A stretch of 64,000 nucleotides of DNA from Ichthyophthirius multifiliis. Taxonomy: Eukaryota; Ciliophora; Oligohymenophorea; Hymenostomatida. Under the pieces are notes generated by a model, which saw only the letters and a list, made by a program, of their open reading frames with translations, searched no databases and was not told where the DNA came from. The position numbers were made by a program, and so were the translations under genes. The DNA is taken from the NCBI RefSeq assembly GCF_000220395.1, contig NW_004085970.1, forward strand, positions 1-64,000, in the 5' to 3' direction. Below, in pieces: positions 12,311-25,002 of this stretch (its first letter is position 1; the number at the start of each line of letters is the position of its first letter).

Positions 12311-13560
12311 TCAAATCCTAATATCATCAGTTATCTAATTAGAATCTTTTTATTTAATGAAATCTTTCTATTAATAAATATTAAATTTAGTATTTTCAGG
12401 ATACCAGTTTTCATCTTTTAATAAATTTTCTTCTTATAAACTATCTTAACTTTTCCATAACTCTTTTCTACAATGAGGATTTCTAGGACTTGGGTAAGGT
12501 CTCATATCTTCCGGAATACTCATTTAGTCTTGAATAATATTAGCCTCTTACCACCATTCCTATTCATATTCAAACCAAGTATTAGGCACATTTAAATCAA
12601 AATCATTAATAGGTTTAATTGGTGGATCTGCCCAAAGGAAAATTTCCCAATGATAATCCACACTTTCTAGTACAGGTGCAAAACCTATAAATATATAAAA
12701 AAAACAAAAAAATATATATAAGTAAATATTTTATAAAATAAGTATTTTTATTTACCTACATTAAGCATTGCAATATCTTCATAAGCTTAAGAATTCCATA
12801 ATACTTCCACTTTTTCACCTTTAGAATTAGTGACTACTTATCTTGCAACAAAAACTTGATTTGTCAAATAAAATATATCAAGTCCAATATTATATGCTAT
12901 ATAAGCAAAATCTACTTATTCTTAAGGGGATAAACCTAATTTTGTTATCCATTCAGCCTCCTTTCTTGTTATTCCAGGAACTCTTCTCATTATTTCTTCA
13001 GGGTCCATTTGACAATAACAATAATCATAACCTACTGTGGTATTGTAATACATTGATCTTATGTCTTCCATTGTATATGGACCGTCATATGTGGGTAATG
13101 GACCTGATTCTCTTACTGGATTAATATGACGAACGTTTCTGACAGGAGAATTGGGAACAGAATGTACACTATGAACATATTCGACTATTTCTTCATTTTT
13201 TGGTAATGTTCTTGGCACGTAATAATCTTTATATCTGTTTGGATTATATGGACCGGCTTTTTATAATTTTTATATAAAAAAAATCTTAATTAAAATGATT
13301 TATATCATTATTTTTATTATTTTAAAAGCTCAATAAAAAAAAATATTAAAGTTAACATTTTTTTTAAAAAAATACTTTTTAAAAATTACAGAAAAATAAA
13401 AAAATAATGCCATTAATAAAAAAAATATTAAAAAAAAATAAGAATAAACTTTGATAATTAATATATATATCTTTTATTTACAGAAACCGCTACTGAAACT
13501 CTATGTTTTAGTTGAATGAATCTGCTTTAAAGGTTAAGTTAAAAATTTCTTTAGGAACAT
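12311..13560 (-). CDS. Conserved-looking mitochondrial-type protein, function unknown
   Basis: Not recognised. ATG 13558-13560 begins MFLKKFLTQPLKQIHSTKTQ, basic and Ser/Thr-rich without acidic residues, which resembles a mitochondrial targeting presequence. The exon ends inside Ser; after an intron at 13257-13481 the frame resumes SGPYNPNRYKDYYVPRTLPK. A second intron is at 12685-12755. The mature part (about 310 aa in total) is well composed, rich in Pro, Tyr and Trp: YDGPYTMEDIRSMYY, PGITRKEAEWITKLGLSP, DYHWEIFLWADPPIKP, NTWFEYEQEWWQEANI, MRPYPSPRNPHCRKELWKS. There are no membrane helices. The composition is among the least AT-driven in the window, which implies strong selection. A ciliate-specific subunit of a respiratory or mitoribosomal complex is one guess, with no direct support. 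Confidence 0.75.
13257..13481 (-). other. Intron 1 of the mitochondrial-type gene
   Basis: GT at 13480-13481 and AG at 13257-13258 on the minus strand. Removal joins the presequence exon to SGPYNPNRYK in frame. At 225 nt it is longer than most introns here. Confidence 0.8.
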
Positions 13561-13598
13561 TTGATATATTTTTTGTTTTCTTATATATAATGAATATT

Positions 13599-13645
<47 letters not shown>

Positions 13646-13932
13646 ATATATTTATTATAAGAAATATTTTTTTTTTTTTTTTATTTTTAAAAATAAATAT
13701 ATATATTTTTTTTTATATACTTTTTATTGATATTTGATTTTATATTATTAATGAAATAAAAATTATATTCTTCAGATTTTTATTTAAATAATCTTATTAT
13801 AATTATATTATTTTATTTTATTTTTTTTAAATATATTATAAAATATTAGAATTTTATGAAATATTTGTTTTAATAAAAATACATAATAATAAATAAATAT
13901 ATAAGTAAAAAAGATTAATAAAATAAATTTTA
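13561..13932. repeat. Intergenic spacer with (AT)n tract 13603-13650
   Basis: An AT dinucleotide tract followed by poly-T, between the starts/ends of two minus-strand genes. No coding texture. Confidence 0.8.
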
Positions 13933-16900
13933 TCAAATTAAATCTAAATCTTCTTCATCTATAGCTTCGAAATCTTCTTCAATATTTTCTTCAAAATCTT
14001 CTTAATAACTTTATTCATTATTTTTATTATAATTATTTTAAACTTTCTCCTACTTAATCTATTAAATCGGTTATAATTTTTTATTTTTGTCCCCAAAATC
14101 ATCTTTTTTATTATTATTTTCATAAATATCATTATCATCTTTTTTTTTTTCAAAAGCATCTTTTTTTTTTTCAAAAACATCATTTTTTTTTCCAAAAGCA
14201 TCATTTTCTATTCCTAAAACATTTTTTTTTTTCCCAAAAACATCATCTTATTATTTACCTTTACTATCTTAAAAATCATCAATTTCATCACTTAAATCAA
14301 ATTCGTATGCAAAACCACTTTTTTATTCTTTTTTAGGCTATATTTCTTATTTTTTTTCTTCTTCTTTTTTTTTTTTATCATCTTTTTTATTAAATATATC
14401 ATCATCTTCATCAAAAAAGTCATATTTTTTCACTTATTATTTAATTGGTTATATTTAATTTTTATTCTCTTTTTTTCCTAAAGAATCATACTTTTTGTTT
14501 AATGAATTTAATTTTTTACTTTAAATATCATTATCATTTTATTCTTTTTTTCCATAAAAATCATCTTTTTTCTCTAAAGGATCAATTTTTTTGCCTAAAG
14601 GATCAAATTTTTTGTTTGAAAAATCATCTTTTTTTCCATATAATATATGATCTTCATCTTCTTCGTCTTTTTTAGAAAAAGAATCGAATTTTTTTGCAAA
14701 TGGATTATTATTTTTTTTATTTAATAAATCATCTTTTTTTCCAAAAAAAGAATCAATTTTTTTTCTTAAAAATCATCTTTAATTTCTTAAAAATCATCTT
14801 TTTTTCATCCGTTTTTTTCTTTCTTCCGTTTTTTTTTTTCTTCTTCTTTTTTTACCGAAAAATCATCTTTTTTCTTTTTTTCATAATCTAATGGTTAGCC
14901 TTTATTTTAATAATCATTATTATTATTACTATTATAATTCTTATTTTTATTTTCAATAGGAGAATCATGAATATCTTCAAAGATATATTAATTATTTTTT
15001 ATTTTTATTTTTAATAAATATCAGGAATTTCCAATAAATTTTTATTTGAAAAAACATCATTTTTTCCTTCCTAAGAAACATCCGTATTAATTTATTATTG
15101 TAATTATTCGCTTTATTTATAAAAATTACTTTTATTTTTCTCCAAATTATCTAATAAATCTTTCTTATCACTTATAGGTCGGGTAGGACTTTAAGTCTTT
15201 TTAATAACAAAATCTTCTGTATTTTTCCTATTTCTTGACCTTTCTACTTCAGTAAAAACTCTCAATCTTGAATTTGTTAATTAATTATTTTCAACTGATT
15301 TTTCTTATTCTTTTGATTATTACATTAATTTTTGTTCATATTTTAAATAATCCATTTCTTCACGAAATGATTCTTCTATTAGATTTTTATCATTAAAAAA
15401 AAATTATTTTTATCCAAAATTATTATTTTAAAGATCAAAAATTTTATAATTTTATAAAGAATTATTTTTATCCAAGTAATCATTTTCTCTTTAAAACATT
15501 TAAATTTATTTATTTCTTTTATTTTTAAGATCTTCTAGTTCTTTCTAAATAAAATTTTAATTATTCATACTATTTCTATTTTCATTATTATTATTATATA
15601 ACTATTAATTTTAATTAAATTATTATTATTATTATTTTTAAGAAATTAATTCTTAATTTTACATTTACACTTTTCTATATTCTTTAATTTTCGTTTCTAA
15701 TTCTTCTATTTTGTCCTAATAACCTTAAATATCATTATTATAATTTTTTAATTAATCAATTTAATTCATTTTAATTTATTCGCTCATTTTTTTACTTTCG
15801 TCTAAAGCATTTTTATAGAAATTTATTTCTTCTTCTTTTATTTTTATCTTTTATTCATAATTTTTTATTATTTCTTAATCTCTTCTATATGATTCTGATA
15901 CATTTCTCATATTTTCCCTTATTTAATTTATTTCGATTTCGAATTCTTTCTTTTTCCTTTTTGTTTCGTGTAAATCTTCCGTTAATTTTCTATTATCCTC
16001 AGCTAGTTTTTTATTTTATTCAGTAAATTAATTTACTGTATCCTTTAATATAAAAAAAATAAATATTATTTATTTAAATACAAAAAAATACTTTCATTTA
16101 TTTAATCTTATATAAATCTTCATCAAGAATTTTTTTTTTTTCCAATAATTCCAATTTTTCAACCTCAAGTTCTCTATGAGCTTCTAATTTACTATAAGCA
16201 ATATCATTATTATATTTCTTTTCAATAATTAATTAACTATCTTCTGCTTTTTTTATTTTTTCTTTCAATTCTTTCTCCAAATTTGTAATTTTAGCCTTTC
16301 CCAATTTCTCACTTTCCTCATTTAAAGCTTTTTGTTTTTCAATTTATTCTTCCCTGAGTCTAATTAATTCGAAGTCCTTTAAAATTTTTTATCTATGTCC
16401 ATGATTTAAGCTCTCTATTTCTTTCATTTTCTAATTACATTTTTCGAAAATATCCTTTTCTCTATCCCTTAATTTGGCTAATTTTTCCATATAATTTTTC
16501 TCTAAATCTTCTCTATAATCCTACATTACTTTTCTGTTTTTTTCTTACTCTTCCATTCGAATTTGGCTAATTTCGAATTCGCGAATTCTTACAATTTCTG
16601 TATTCATTTCAGCTTTCATTCGAATTTCAAAATCTCTTTTATATTTTTAAAGTCTTTCTTCCATATCTCCTTAAGTATAACAACTTATTTCTTTTACTTT
16701 TTCTTTAAATTAATTATCTACAGAATTTAAACGCTGCTCTAAATTAAAAACTGCATCTGCGTGTTCTGTTTGTGTACTTGAATTGTTTTTAGAAACTCTT
16801 TTTTCTGGTTTTAAATGAATTTATATAAGATTTTCTAATAAACTTTCTTTCTAATTTATTTCTTCTATATTCATTATATCCTAAATTTCTTAACGAATCA

Positions 16901-17189
16901 ATGTTTTTTGTGCAAATCCACTTTCTGGTAAATATATACTTTGAGAATAATGGAATTATTCGTAATCCATATATTCATTTATTAGACTTGCTAATAAACG
17001 CTTTCTTAATTATTTTTAATTGTCTAACTATTGTATTTATAAATTTTATTATTTTTAGGATTGAACTAATTTCTCCATCATTTTATGACGGAGCTGAGTT
17101 TTGACTTAATCTAAAACTCCAGTATTTTTAAAACTTTAAAATAGTTTTTCTTTGTAGTTATCAATGCTTTCATCATTTTGGTTATTCAT
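13933..17189 (-). CDS. OFD1: OFD1-like centriole/basal-body coiled-coil protein
   Basis: OFD1 is a centriolar and basal-body protein needed for ciliogenesis. The start is ATG 17187-17189 and the stop TGA 13933-13935. The N-terminus matches OFD1 closely: GVLDQVKTQLRHKMMEKL, then a LisH-type helix pair with ASLINEYMDYEQFHYSQSIY and LPESGFAQKTL. Next comes the STQTEHADAVFNLEQRLN region and long coiled coils (FEIRMKAEMNTEIVRIREFE; ELIRLREEQIEKQKALNEE). An intron of about 50 nt lies near 16045-16095. The last ~300 residues are unlike OFD1: low-complexity arrays of Asp-Asp/Asp-x-Phe-x-Lys-Lys units (14090-14880) and an acidic end EEDFEAIDEEDLDLI. In a ciliate the protein would be expected at basal bodies. 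The N-terminal identification is strong; the tail function is unknown. Confidence 0.85.
14090..14880 (-). repeat. Degenerate D-x-F/L-x-K-K repeat array inside the OFD1-like gene
   Basis: On the plus strand the motif aatcatctttttttcc and variants recur every 20-45 bases. On the coding strand they read as FDPLGKK, IDPLEKK, DDFYGKK, YDSLGKK, NDVFEKK, DAFEKKK and similar units, separated by short linkers. At least fifteen units can be counted. Confidence 0.75.
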
Positions 17190-18960
17190 TTTTTAATAAA
17201 TTAGTTTTATTTTTTTTATAAATATAAGTCCTTTTTTTATTTATATGTATATATATATTTATTTTTTAAATAAATACATAAAAATTTTAAAATATCAAGT
17301 TTTTTTTTTTTAAATATATATATATATATTTTTTTTTTGAATTTTTATTTTATTAATTAAATTATATAAAAAATTAATTATTTATTAAAAACATATTTAA
17401 AAAATATAAAATTTATTTTATAAAAAATGTTTATAAAATATAAAATATCTAGAATTTATTAAAAATATTGTTAAAGATTTTATTTATTTTAATATAAAAA
17501 ATTAGATATTATATTTATTCTCATACATTTAGTCTTAGTTTATATTATTTTTTAAAAAATAATAAATAAATAATAATTTTAATATAAATTATAATTTATT
17601 TATTTTATTTTTATTTATTTTATTTTATTTTTTTTTACATTTTTTATTTATTTTTATTTTATTATATTATATTTATTTGATTTTTTTATTAAATTTTATA
17701 TTTAATTTTTTTTATCTATATTTTATTTTTTTAATTTTTATTTTTGTCAACAATTATATTTCTTATATTTATCTTAACATGTTTATATATTATTTTTTTT
17801 ATATATAATTAGTTTAAAAAAACATTTTATTTTAATATAAAAATATAAAATTTTCATTTTTATTATTTAATAAATTATCTTTACAATTATTTTTGTCTTT
17901 TTAAAAATAATAAATAAAATTATTTGCTTAATTTCCTTTCATATATTATATTTCACATTATTTTTTATTTATTATTTATATTTATATATAAATTTACTTC
18001 CTTTATTTGCATTAAATCTCTTTATTTTATTTAATAAATATATTTTTTATTCTTTTATTTTTTCCAACTTAGTAAAATATATTGAAATTGCATTAATAAC
18101 AATATATTTTTTGTTATTTATACAATATTATAAAAAACTACTTAAAAAATTAAAATATGAACAATTTATATTTTTCTCATATTTAATTTTTATAAATAAA
18201 TAATTATTTATTTTCTTTTAGTTAAGTTAAATTAAATATGATATTTATTTATTATAATGAAATATAACTTCAAAATATATAAATAAATATCTTATAATTT
18301 ATTAAAAATATTATCATATTCCATGTTTTTTATAATTTGTCACAATAATATTTATTTTTTGTAGCATTTTTTAATATTTTTTAATAATTTTTATTATATA
18401 ATTAATATTATATTATTCAAATCTTTTAATTAATTATTATTTTTCAAATATTTGATCTTTTTAAAATACTCATTTATATAAATAAAATAGTTATTTAAGC
18501 CTTAAACTATAAATGAATCTAATTTTAATTAGAATTATTATAAAAATTTAGATAATATTTACTTTAAACAATATTGTTTATTTAAATTTAGATTTTATAT
18601 ATTTGTTAGTTTTATATATTTTAATTTTTTATTAAAATAATCATTTTTATAATATAATTTATATTTTTTTTTTTTTTTTTTTTAGATTTTTTTTTTTTTA
18701 TATAATTCATATTAGAAAGTTTTAAAGAAATGTCAAATAAACTAATATTTATAAAAGAATTATTTTAAATATAAAAAATATTTTCTATAAAATAATAAAA
18801 TATTTAAATTTAAAATAAAACTTGAATTATAGTGCATTTACAATAAATTTCAAATTATTATCTTCTTTGTTAATACAATAAGAATTAGCATTAATAAGTA
18901 AAAAAATAGAATAATTTTAAAGTGTAAAATATAATATCATAGAAATTATAAAAAACTTAT
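17190..18960. other. Long AT-rich intergenic region
   Basis: About 1.8 kb of A/T with many TTTATTTTA-type runs and no coding texture or RNA signature seen. Confidence 0.55.
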
Positions 18961-18964
18961 ACAG

Positions 18965-19560
18965 TCTTCTGACAAATGGGTAGAAGTAAATAAAATCTAG
19001 AAAAGGTAATACGTTTCAAAAGTATTAGAATTAATATATGAAAATAATTAATGATAGATAAATTTTTATAAAGTACCTAAATATTTACAAAAAATCTAAA
19101 TCAAAAATTAAAACTCAGTTATAAAATATTAAACTAATATAAGGCGATAATTCAAGATAAATTAAAAAAATATTAATTAAAGTTATAACTTTATTTTTAA
19201 ATTAATATTAGATATAATGTATGATTATAATTTAATTTTTATTGATAAAACTATGATTTTTTTAGATTAAAAAAAACGCATATATATAAATAAGTGAAAA
19301 AATGGTTTTAGAAAAAAAAAAAAATTATAAAAAATTAATAATTCTTAGGTATGTTATATACTAAGGAAATTCAGGATATTAAATAATTAGATAATGGGAT
19401 ATATATAATTTAAAAGAAAAAATTAATTGATTTTTGTTCATTCTTTGAAGTATTACTAAAAGGAGTTAGAAAAAAAAATTTAGAGTATGTATTAAATATA
19501 TAGATTACTAAAGATTTTATTGAAAAACAATAAATATATATAAAAAATATTTATAATAAT
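18965..19560 (+). pseudogene. Coding-like segments of unknown origin
   Basis: Two plus-strand stretches have amino-acid texture above background when read with TAA/TAG as Gln: SDKWVEVNKIQKRQYVSKVL (from about 18968) and LGMLYTKEIQDIKQLDNGIY followed by LIDFCSFFEVLLKGVRKKNL (about 19348-19490). They are in different frames, separated by A/T-only sequence, and neither has a clear start. They may be exons of an unrecognised gene, remnants of one, or chance. No domain was recognised. Confidence 0.25.
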
Positions 19561-19897
19561 AAGTTAAATTTATTAAATATAAAAATAATGATATATATAA
19601 TTATAATATAATATATTATCAAAAATAAAAATTCAAAGCAATTAAATTATATTGAAATTAATTAATTATATATATATTTTTATATATAAAAATAATATTT
19701 TTTATTTTATTTTTTTAATAAAAAGTTATTATAATTATTAAATTGTTATAATAAATAATAATAAAATATAAGATAAAAAACATATATCGATTATAAAAAA
19801 ATTTTATAAAATTTTATATATATATAAAAAAAATAAACTAAATAAAATAATACAAAAAATGTCAAAATTATTTCATATCTTCCCCTCTCAAAAAAAA

Positions 19898-22800
19898 TCA
19901 CATACATGAATTAAAAATCTATTTAGCTTTATAACATCTATCCTAATTAGTTTCGCACCATGTACTAATACTAATTTCCTCCAAAAGTACTTTAAAATTA
20001 CTACTCTATAATAGTTATCCAAATCCATTATCTAAATTATCAAGTGCATTACCTTTATTACTAAAAGCAATATCTACCATAATATTCTAAATACACAAGG
20101 GTAATTCATTTTCATCAAAACCATAATATTATTATACTTAATAATGTTTTCTTTAATATAGGTGTTGAAAATTTATTCAGCTTAAGTTTAAGAGAATGGA
20201 ATTTAATTTGTTTGCATATTTTCGAAATCTATTCCTTATTAAATTAAAATATTCTAGACTTCAGTTAAAGTTAAATTCGGGGTCAAAATATTTATAGATT
20301 AGTCAGATATTAATGTCATTAGCTTTGAGATATTTTCCTATTACATTATAAAATCGCTCATTTAAATGCACTAACATTTTGAATTTTCATTTTAACTTTA
20401 TTTATCATTCATCTATTAGGCCTATTCTGAATATTAATCAGATAAACTATCTGTAATATCGAATTATTTATCCGTTTCTTATACTTATATTATTTTTATT
20501 TAAGTTATTTTATAAGACTCGAATTCATTATTATGATTTTCATCGCATTTTTTTATTTCTATATTTCTTTGAGGACTACTTCCTTATATATGGAATCTTT
20601 ATCTTTAATGACTTTCTTAAAACTAGGTAAAATAACCTATATTTTTCATTAAAAAATAAAATATAAAAAATATTACATCAATAAATCCATTCCCAACATA
20701 TTTTTAAACTAAACCTTAAAAAATTAAATTTATTACGAATCTAAATCTCTACCACAAATTTAGGCCACAAAATATAGTCTTTTATTTCCTTTTAAAGATT
20801 AATTTCCATTAAAAAACGCTTTCTCTACATCTTCCAATATTTCCTACTTAATTTCTGTATCCCAATTCTCAAAACAATTTACTTCGATATCTATACTCAT
20901 TAATTCTTATGTTTAAACCTTAGTATTTCTTCTTGTTTCAAATTATCCCAAATTAACATCCAAAATACCTTCGCAAACAAAATCTTTACACTAGTTTTCT
21001 TCTTAATCTGATTACAAATTAACCTTTCGATTATAAAGAGTTTTTAAAAAATTATTATCTTTCGCAAACTCTATCAAGCTTTACGGATTTATTCCTTTAT
21101 TATCTATTTAGGCATCATATTAAGCCAAAATAATACTCAAAATAAACACAAGTTCCCCTTTTTTCTCATCCAAAAAGCTCCTAGACAAATCCAGATTTGA
21201 ACAATCAACCAAATCTCCGCTAACTCCTACTAATAGATCCTAAAAAAAACTTATGGAACATTACTTTTCCTAAACCAAACTAATATTCTACCACATAGTA
21301 TTTTTTTATGAAAAGCTTTTCAAAAAACCAACCTAATAATGCTAATTAATCACCTCTCCATCTTCTACAGACGGACAAACACCCTATTCATATTAGGCAT
21401 AATCCTTATTTTATTATTCTACGAGTTCCTTTAAGGTCAAAGCAGAAGCGGAAGTCCCTAGAGAGTCACAAATTCCATTTTTAGGATATATAGATTTAAC
21501 ATTACTACATATAATACACTCTGTATGTCCTTTTCCCTAACATTTTTAACAAGAAAAATGACAAATTTCGCATTTAAGAGTTTCAAAATCCCAATAATAT
21601 CCCAAAGAACATTCATCGCACTAATTTAGGGTATTACATTATAAGCAGTTTTATTTACAAGACTAGCATTCTTTATCTTCTGGGTTATAAAATTAGGAAA
21701 TAGTACATCTATTTTAAATATTTTACTCATTTTCAGCTTCATCTTATTAATAGATATCAAGAGTTTACTAGCATTAAAATTTATTATCTTCTTATACTGG
21801 AGAATAACCTTCGGGACATTAAGTATAGCAATTATATTTAAAATTAAAAGTCTAAATATAAAATTTAAAATCATCTTTACATTTATCACAATTTTCAGAC
21901 GTATCACTACACGATTCACAGGAAAAAAAACATGTAATTTATTCATCGATCTCCTATTCAGGATTATTATTTTCTACAATATCTTCTTGTTTGTACATAC
22001 AAAAACCGTCTGAGAGCTCGTATTATAAAGGATTATTGCATTCAATGCAGTCACTATTAGTTTCTCCAGTACATTTAGAACAAGATGAATGACATTATTA
22101 ACATTTATAAGGATATTCGGTAGATCTAAAAAATCCATCAGGACATTAATCATCTTTACATCCAGTATTTAATGGAGCTTATGAACAAGTATTATTACTT
22201 TTAAAAAAAATTAAAATAAAAAATATATTAATATATGAATAAATGAATAAATAAATATATATATATATATAAATATATATTTATATTCTATAAATCTATA
22301 TATATATTTGTATTTGTATATATATTTTTATATTACTTTAGTGTAAATCCATCAAAGCATTAATTACAAGTATTTTCTTAAGTACATTTTTTACAATATT
22401 ACGGGCATTAAATACACTTATCATCTGTTAAAAATTATCCATCTATACATTTTAAACAAGCCTTTGACGTTTATATATAATCTTTTGGACATTTACTTTT
22501 ACATTTGCCATCTAAATTGAAAAATCCTTTATAACATTATTAACATTTAAATTCATCGTCTTAAGAATCATTAATACACATAGAACAATTTACAGGGCAA
22601 ACTTTACATTAACCATTTTCAAATAAAAATCCTTTTTGGCATTCAAAACACTTTGATTAGTCTTTTTAACAACGGAAGCATCCAGGCAATAATGTGCAGG
22701 AAGAACCTCCACAAACTTCAGGAAAACCTTAAGAAGGGGATTGCAATAATTTAGATTAAGTAAATGTATCAAATAGTGAGTTTACAGGAATTTAATCATC

Positions 22801-23409
22801 AGGATTATTGCAATTCCATATTTTTTAGAAAGCTTCTACTACTTTTTAAGATAAATCATAAGAATTTTTAACTGTGAAAAGGTTATTTTTATTATCATAT
22901 ATAATTCTTTATTAATCTTTTAAAAGCTTAGATTATTAAGGACTGCTACAACCAAAGTAATTTCCTTTACAAAGCTTGCAATTTTCATAAGATTCACCTA
23001 ACATTTATAATACTTCTTCACTTGCACATTATGAATCCTTTTTACTTTATTAAATATATATATAATATTGAGGAAGTCCTACAAATCCATAATTCATTTC
23101 TAATTTTTAATTTAAGATTTAAAATGTCTTCTCGATCTCTATAAGAGTATGAGATTCTAAATATATAGAGTTATATATTGAAGGACCTGTTTGGGAAGCA
23201 TAATCTAAATTTATGGCGTTTTAGATTAATTTTACATCGCAACATTAGTGAGCTGCTTCCAATATTTACAAATTTAAAGGTTCGGCATTATTTTATTTAC
23301 CACATGCAGTATCTGATATTATTTATTGAATGCGCTGCTAGTGGGTATTAGTTAGAAATATTAAGAATACTAATAGTATTATTATTAAGTCTTGTTTTTA
23401 TTTTTTCAT
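19898..23409 (-). CDS. Secreted cysteine-rich (furin-like repeat) surface protein
   Basis: ATG 23407-23409 begins with a signal peptide (MKKQKQDLIIILLVFLIFLT). After about 200 residues with scattered Cys, a long array of C-x2-C / C-x-x-C modules follows, of the growth-factor-receptor/furin-like type common in ciliate surface and secreted proteins (CFRCQKDQSKCFECQKGF; CKVCPVNCSMC; CQQCHSSCSKCTGETNSDC; CEICHFSCQKCQGKGHTEC). An intron is at 22198-22336. Downstream is a Cys-poor region of about 450 residues (VGVSGDLVDCSNLDLSRSF onward). No C-terminal membrane helix or GPI signal was seen, so secretion is likely. From about 20750 leftward the frame needs several one-base changes and one intron to reach the last good segment (NIMVDIAFSNKGNALDNL) and TGA 19898-19900. 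No specific family beyond the Cys-rich modules was recognised. Confidence 0.75.
22198..22336 (-). other. Intron in the cysteine-rich protein gene
   Basis: GT at 22335-22336 and AG at 22198-22199 on the minus strand. It joins CFDGFTL to NNTCSQAPLNTGCK in frame and is rich in AT dinucleotides. Confidence 0.8.
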
Positions 23410-24726
23410 TATACTTTTTTTATATTTTGGGTTTTATATTTTTATTTATTTTATTTATTTATATTGTTTAGTTTTTTTGATTAGTTTTTTTTAATTTTTT
23501 ATATTTTATTAACTTTTTTTATAATATTAATTATTTTTACTAGAACCATGCAATATTTTCATATCTCTATTTTATTTAGAATATAACAATAATTTAATTG
23601 AAAAAAATAAATATTTAAATTATTTGATATTTAATTCATAAATTAAAAAATCCTATTAAAGCAATAAAATAAATTTAATAATTATTTATGAATTAACTTT
23701 GACTTATATTAAGATAAAGATTTTATAAAATTTATTGAGTAGAATTAATCTTTATTTGCTTTCAATGTTAATTTTGGCTATTATTATTTTATATATAAGT
23801 AACTATATATATTTTTATTTATATGGAATTTAATTAATGATGGATGTTATATTCTCTAAAATATTTTAAATATTAAATTATTATTTATTTTAAATACTTT
23901 ATATTAATATTTAATATGTGATATATTTCAAGTCTTAAATATAATTTAATATTACGTAAATTTATATATATTATATAAAGATTGCGTTTACTATAAAAAT
24001 TTATAAAAAACTTTTAAATATTTTTGTTTTTATTTAATGTCACAAGGTATTTTATTAATTATTAAATATAAATGAAAGATCATTAAAAATAAAATAAAAA
24101 ATTTATTTATCTTTATAAATTTAGAATTATACCCATATTATAGTCTTTTTTTACGTACTTTAGATGTTTTCCATATTTTTTTCTTATTATAAATTTAAAT
24201 AGAGAAACAGCAATTATTTTTTTAAACTGAAATTTTATACTTAAAAAACTAAAACAAAACCTAATAAAATAAATTAAATTTTAAATTAATATATTTAAAA
24301 ATAAAAAAATTTAATATATAAAATAAAACTAAGAATATAAATTAAAAAACATTTACTTTATTATTTTAAAAAAATTAAATATTTAATTTTAAAACAATAA
24401 TAAATATTTAGTTTTTAAAAATAAGAAAAATGAAACTTTTTTTAAATTTGCTATTTATAAAAAAAAAAATTAAATTAAAAAATTATTATCTTTTTAAAAA
24501 TATTATAAATATATATTTAATGAAATTATATTAAATTTATTATTAATATGTTCTAATATAATATTAAAGAAAAATTATTTGATTAAAGTTACAAAATTAA
24601 TATTTAAAATTTTAAATTATTATTGATAAAAAAATCATTTAATATATAATAATATAAATACAATAAAAAACCATAAATATTAAATATTTTTTAGATTTTT
24701 TAATTAAAATTTCATCAATAATTCAT
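23410..24726. other. AT-rich intergenic region
   Basis: No coding or RNA feature seen. The sequence is dominated by short A and T runs. Confidence 0.55.
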
Positions 24727-25002
24727 TCATAATCTAAATAACTCAATTTAAGTATCCTTAAAGTTTTCTGAAAAATAGTCAGATTTATTTTTTATAGATT
24801 TTTTAGGTGCTTTAATCATCTCAGATTCCACAAATTTAATTCTTTTTTATTTAGGAGTAGAAGGCGATTCATAGTCAGTTTTCATTGAAGATTTTCTTTG
24901 TATTTTTTCTATTAATATATTAAGATTAAATTAAGATTTTAAAATTTTTTTAGAACAAATTTGTTTGTTTAAGTTTTATTCTTCTTAGTGATATTTAGTC
25001 AT
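24727..25002 (-). CDS. Small hypothetical protein, 91 aa
   Basis: Intron-free frame from ATG 25000-25002 to TGA 24727-24729. It is hydrophilic and basic: MTKYHQEEQNLNKQICSKK, then a Ser/Pro patch (DYESPSTPKQKRIKFVESE) and KAPKKSIKNKSDYFSENF. The SPSTPK stretch could be a proline-directed phosphorylation site. There is no known domain. The amino-acid mix and the absence of other open frames support a real gene, but its isolated position and short length leave doubt. It could also be the last exon of a longer gene. Confidence 0.5.

Noticed and set aside
12922-13218. Minus-strand 98-aa ORF taken as a complete gene
   Set aside because: It lies in the right frame but is only a fragment of the larger gene 12311-13560; its ends are set by a TAA (Gln) codon and an internal Met.
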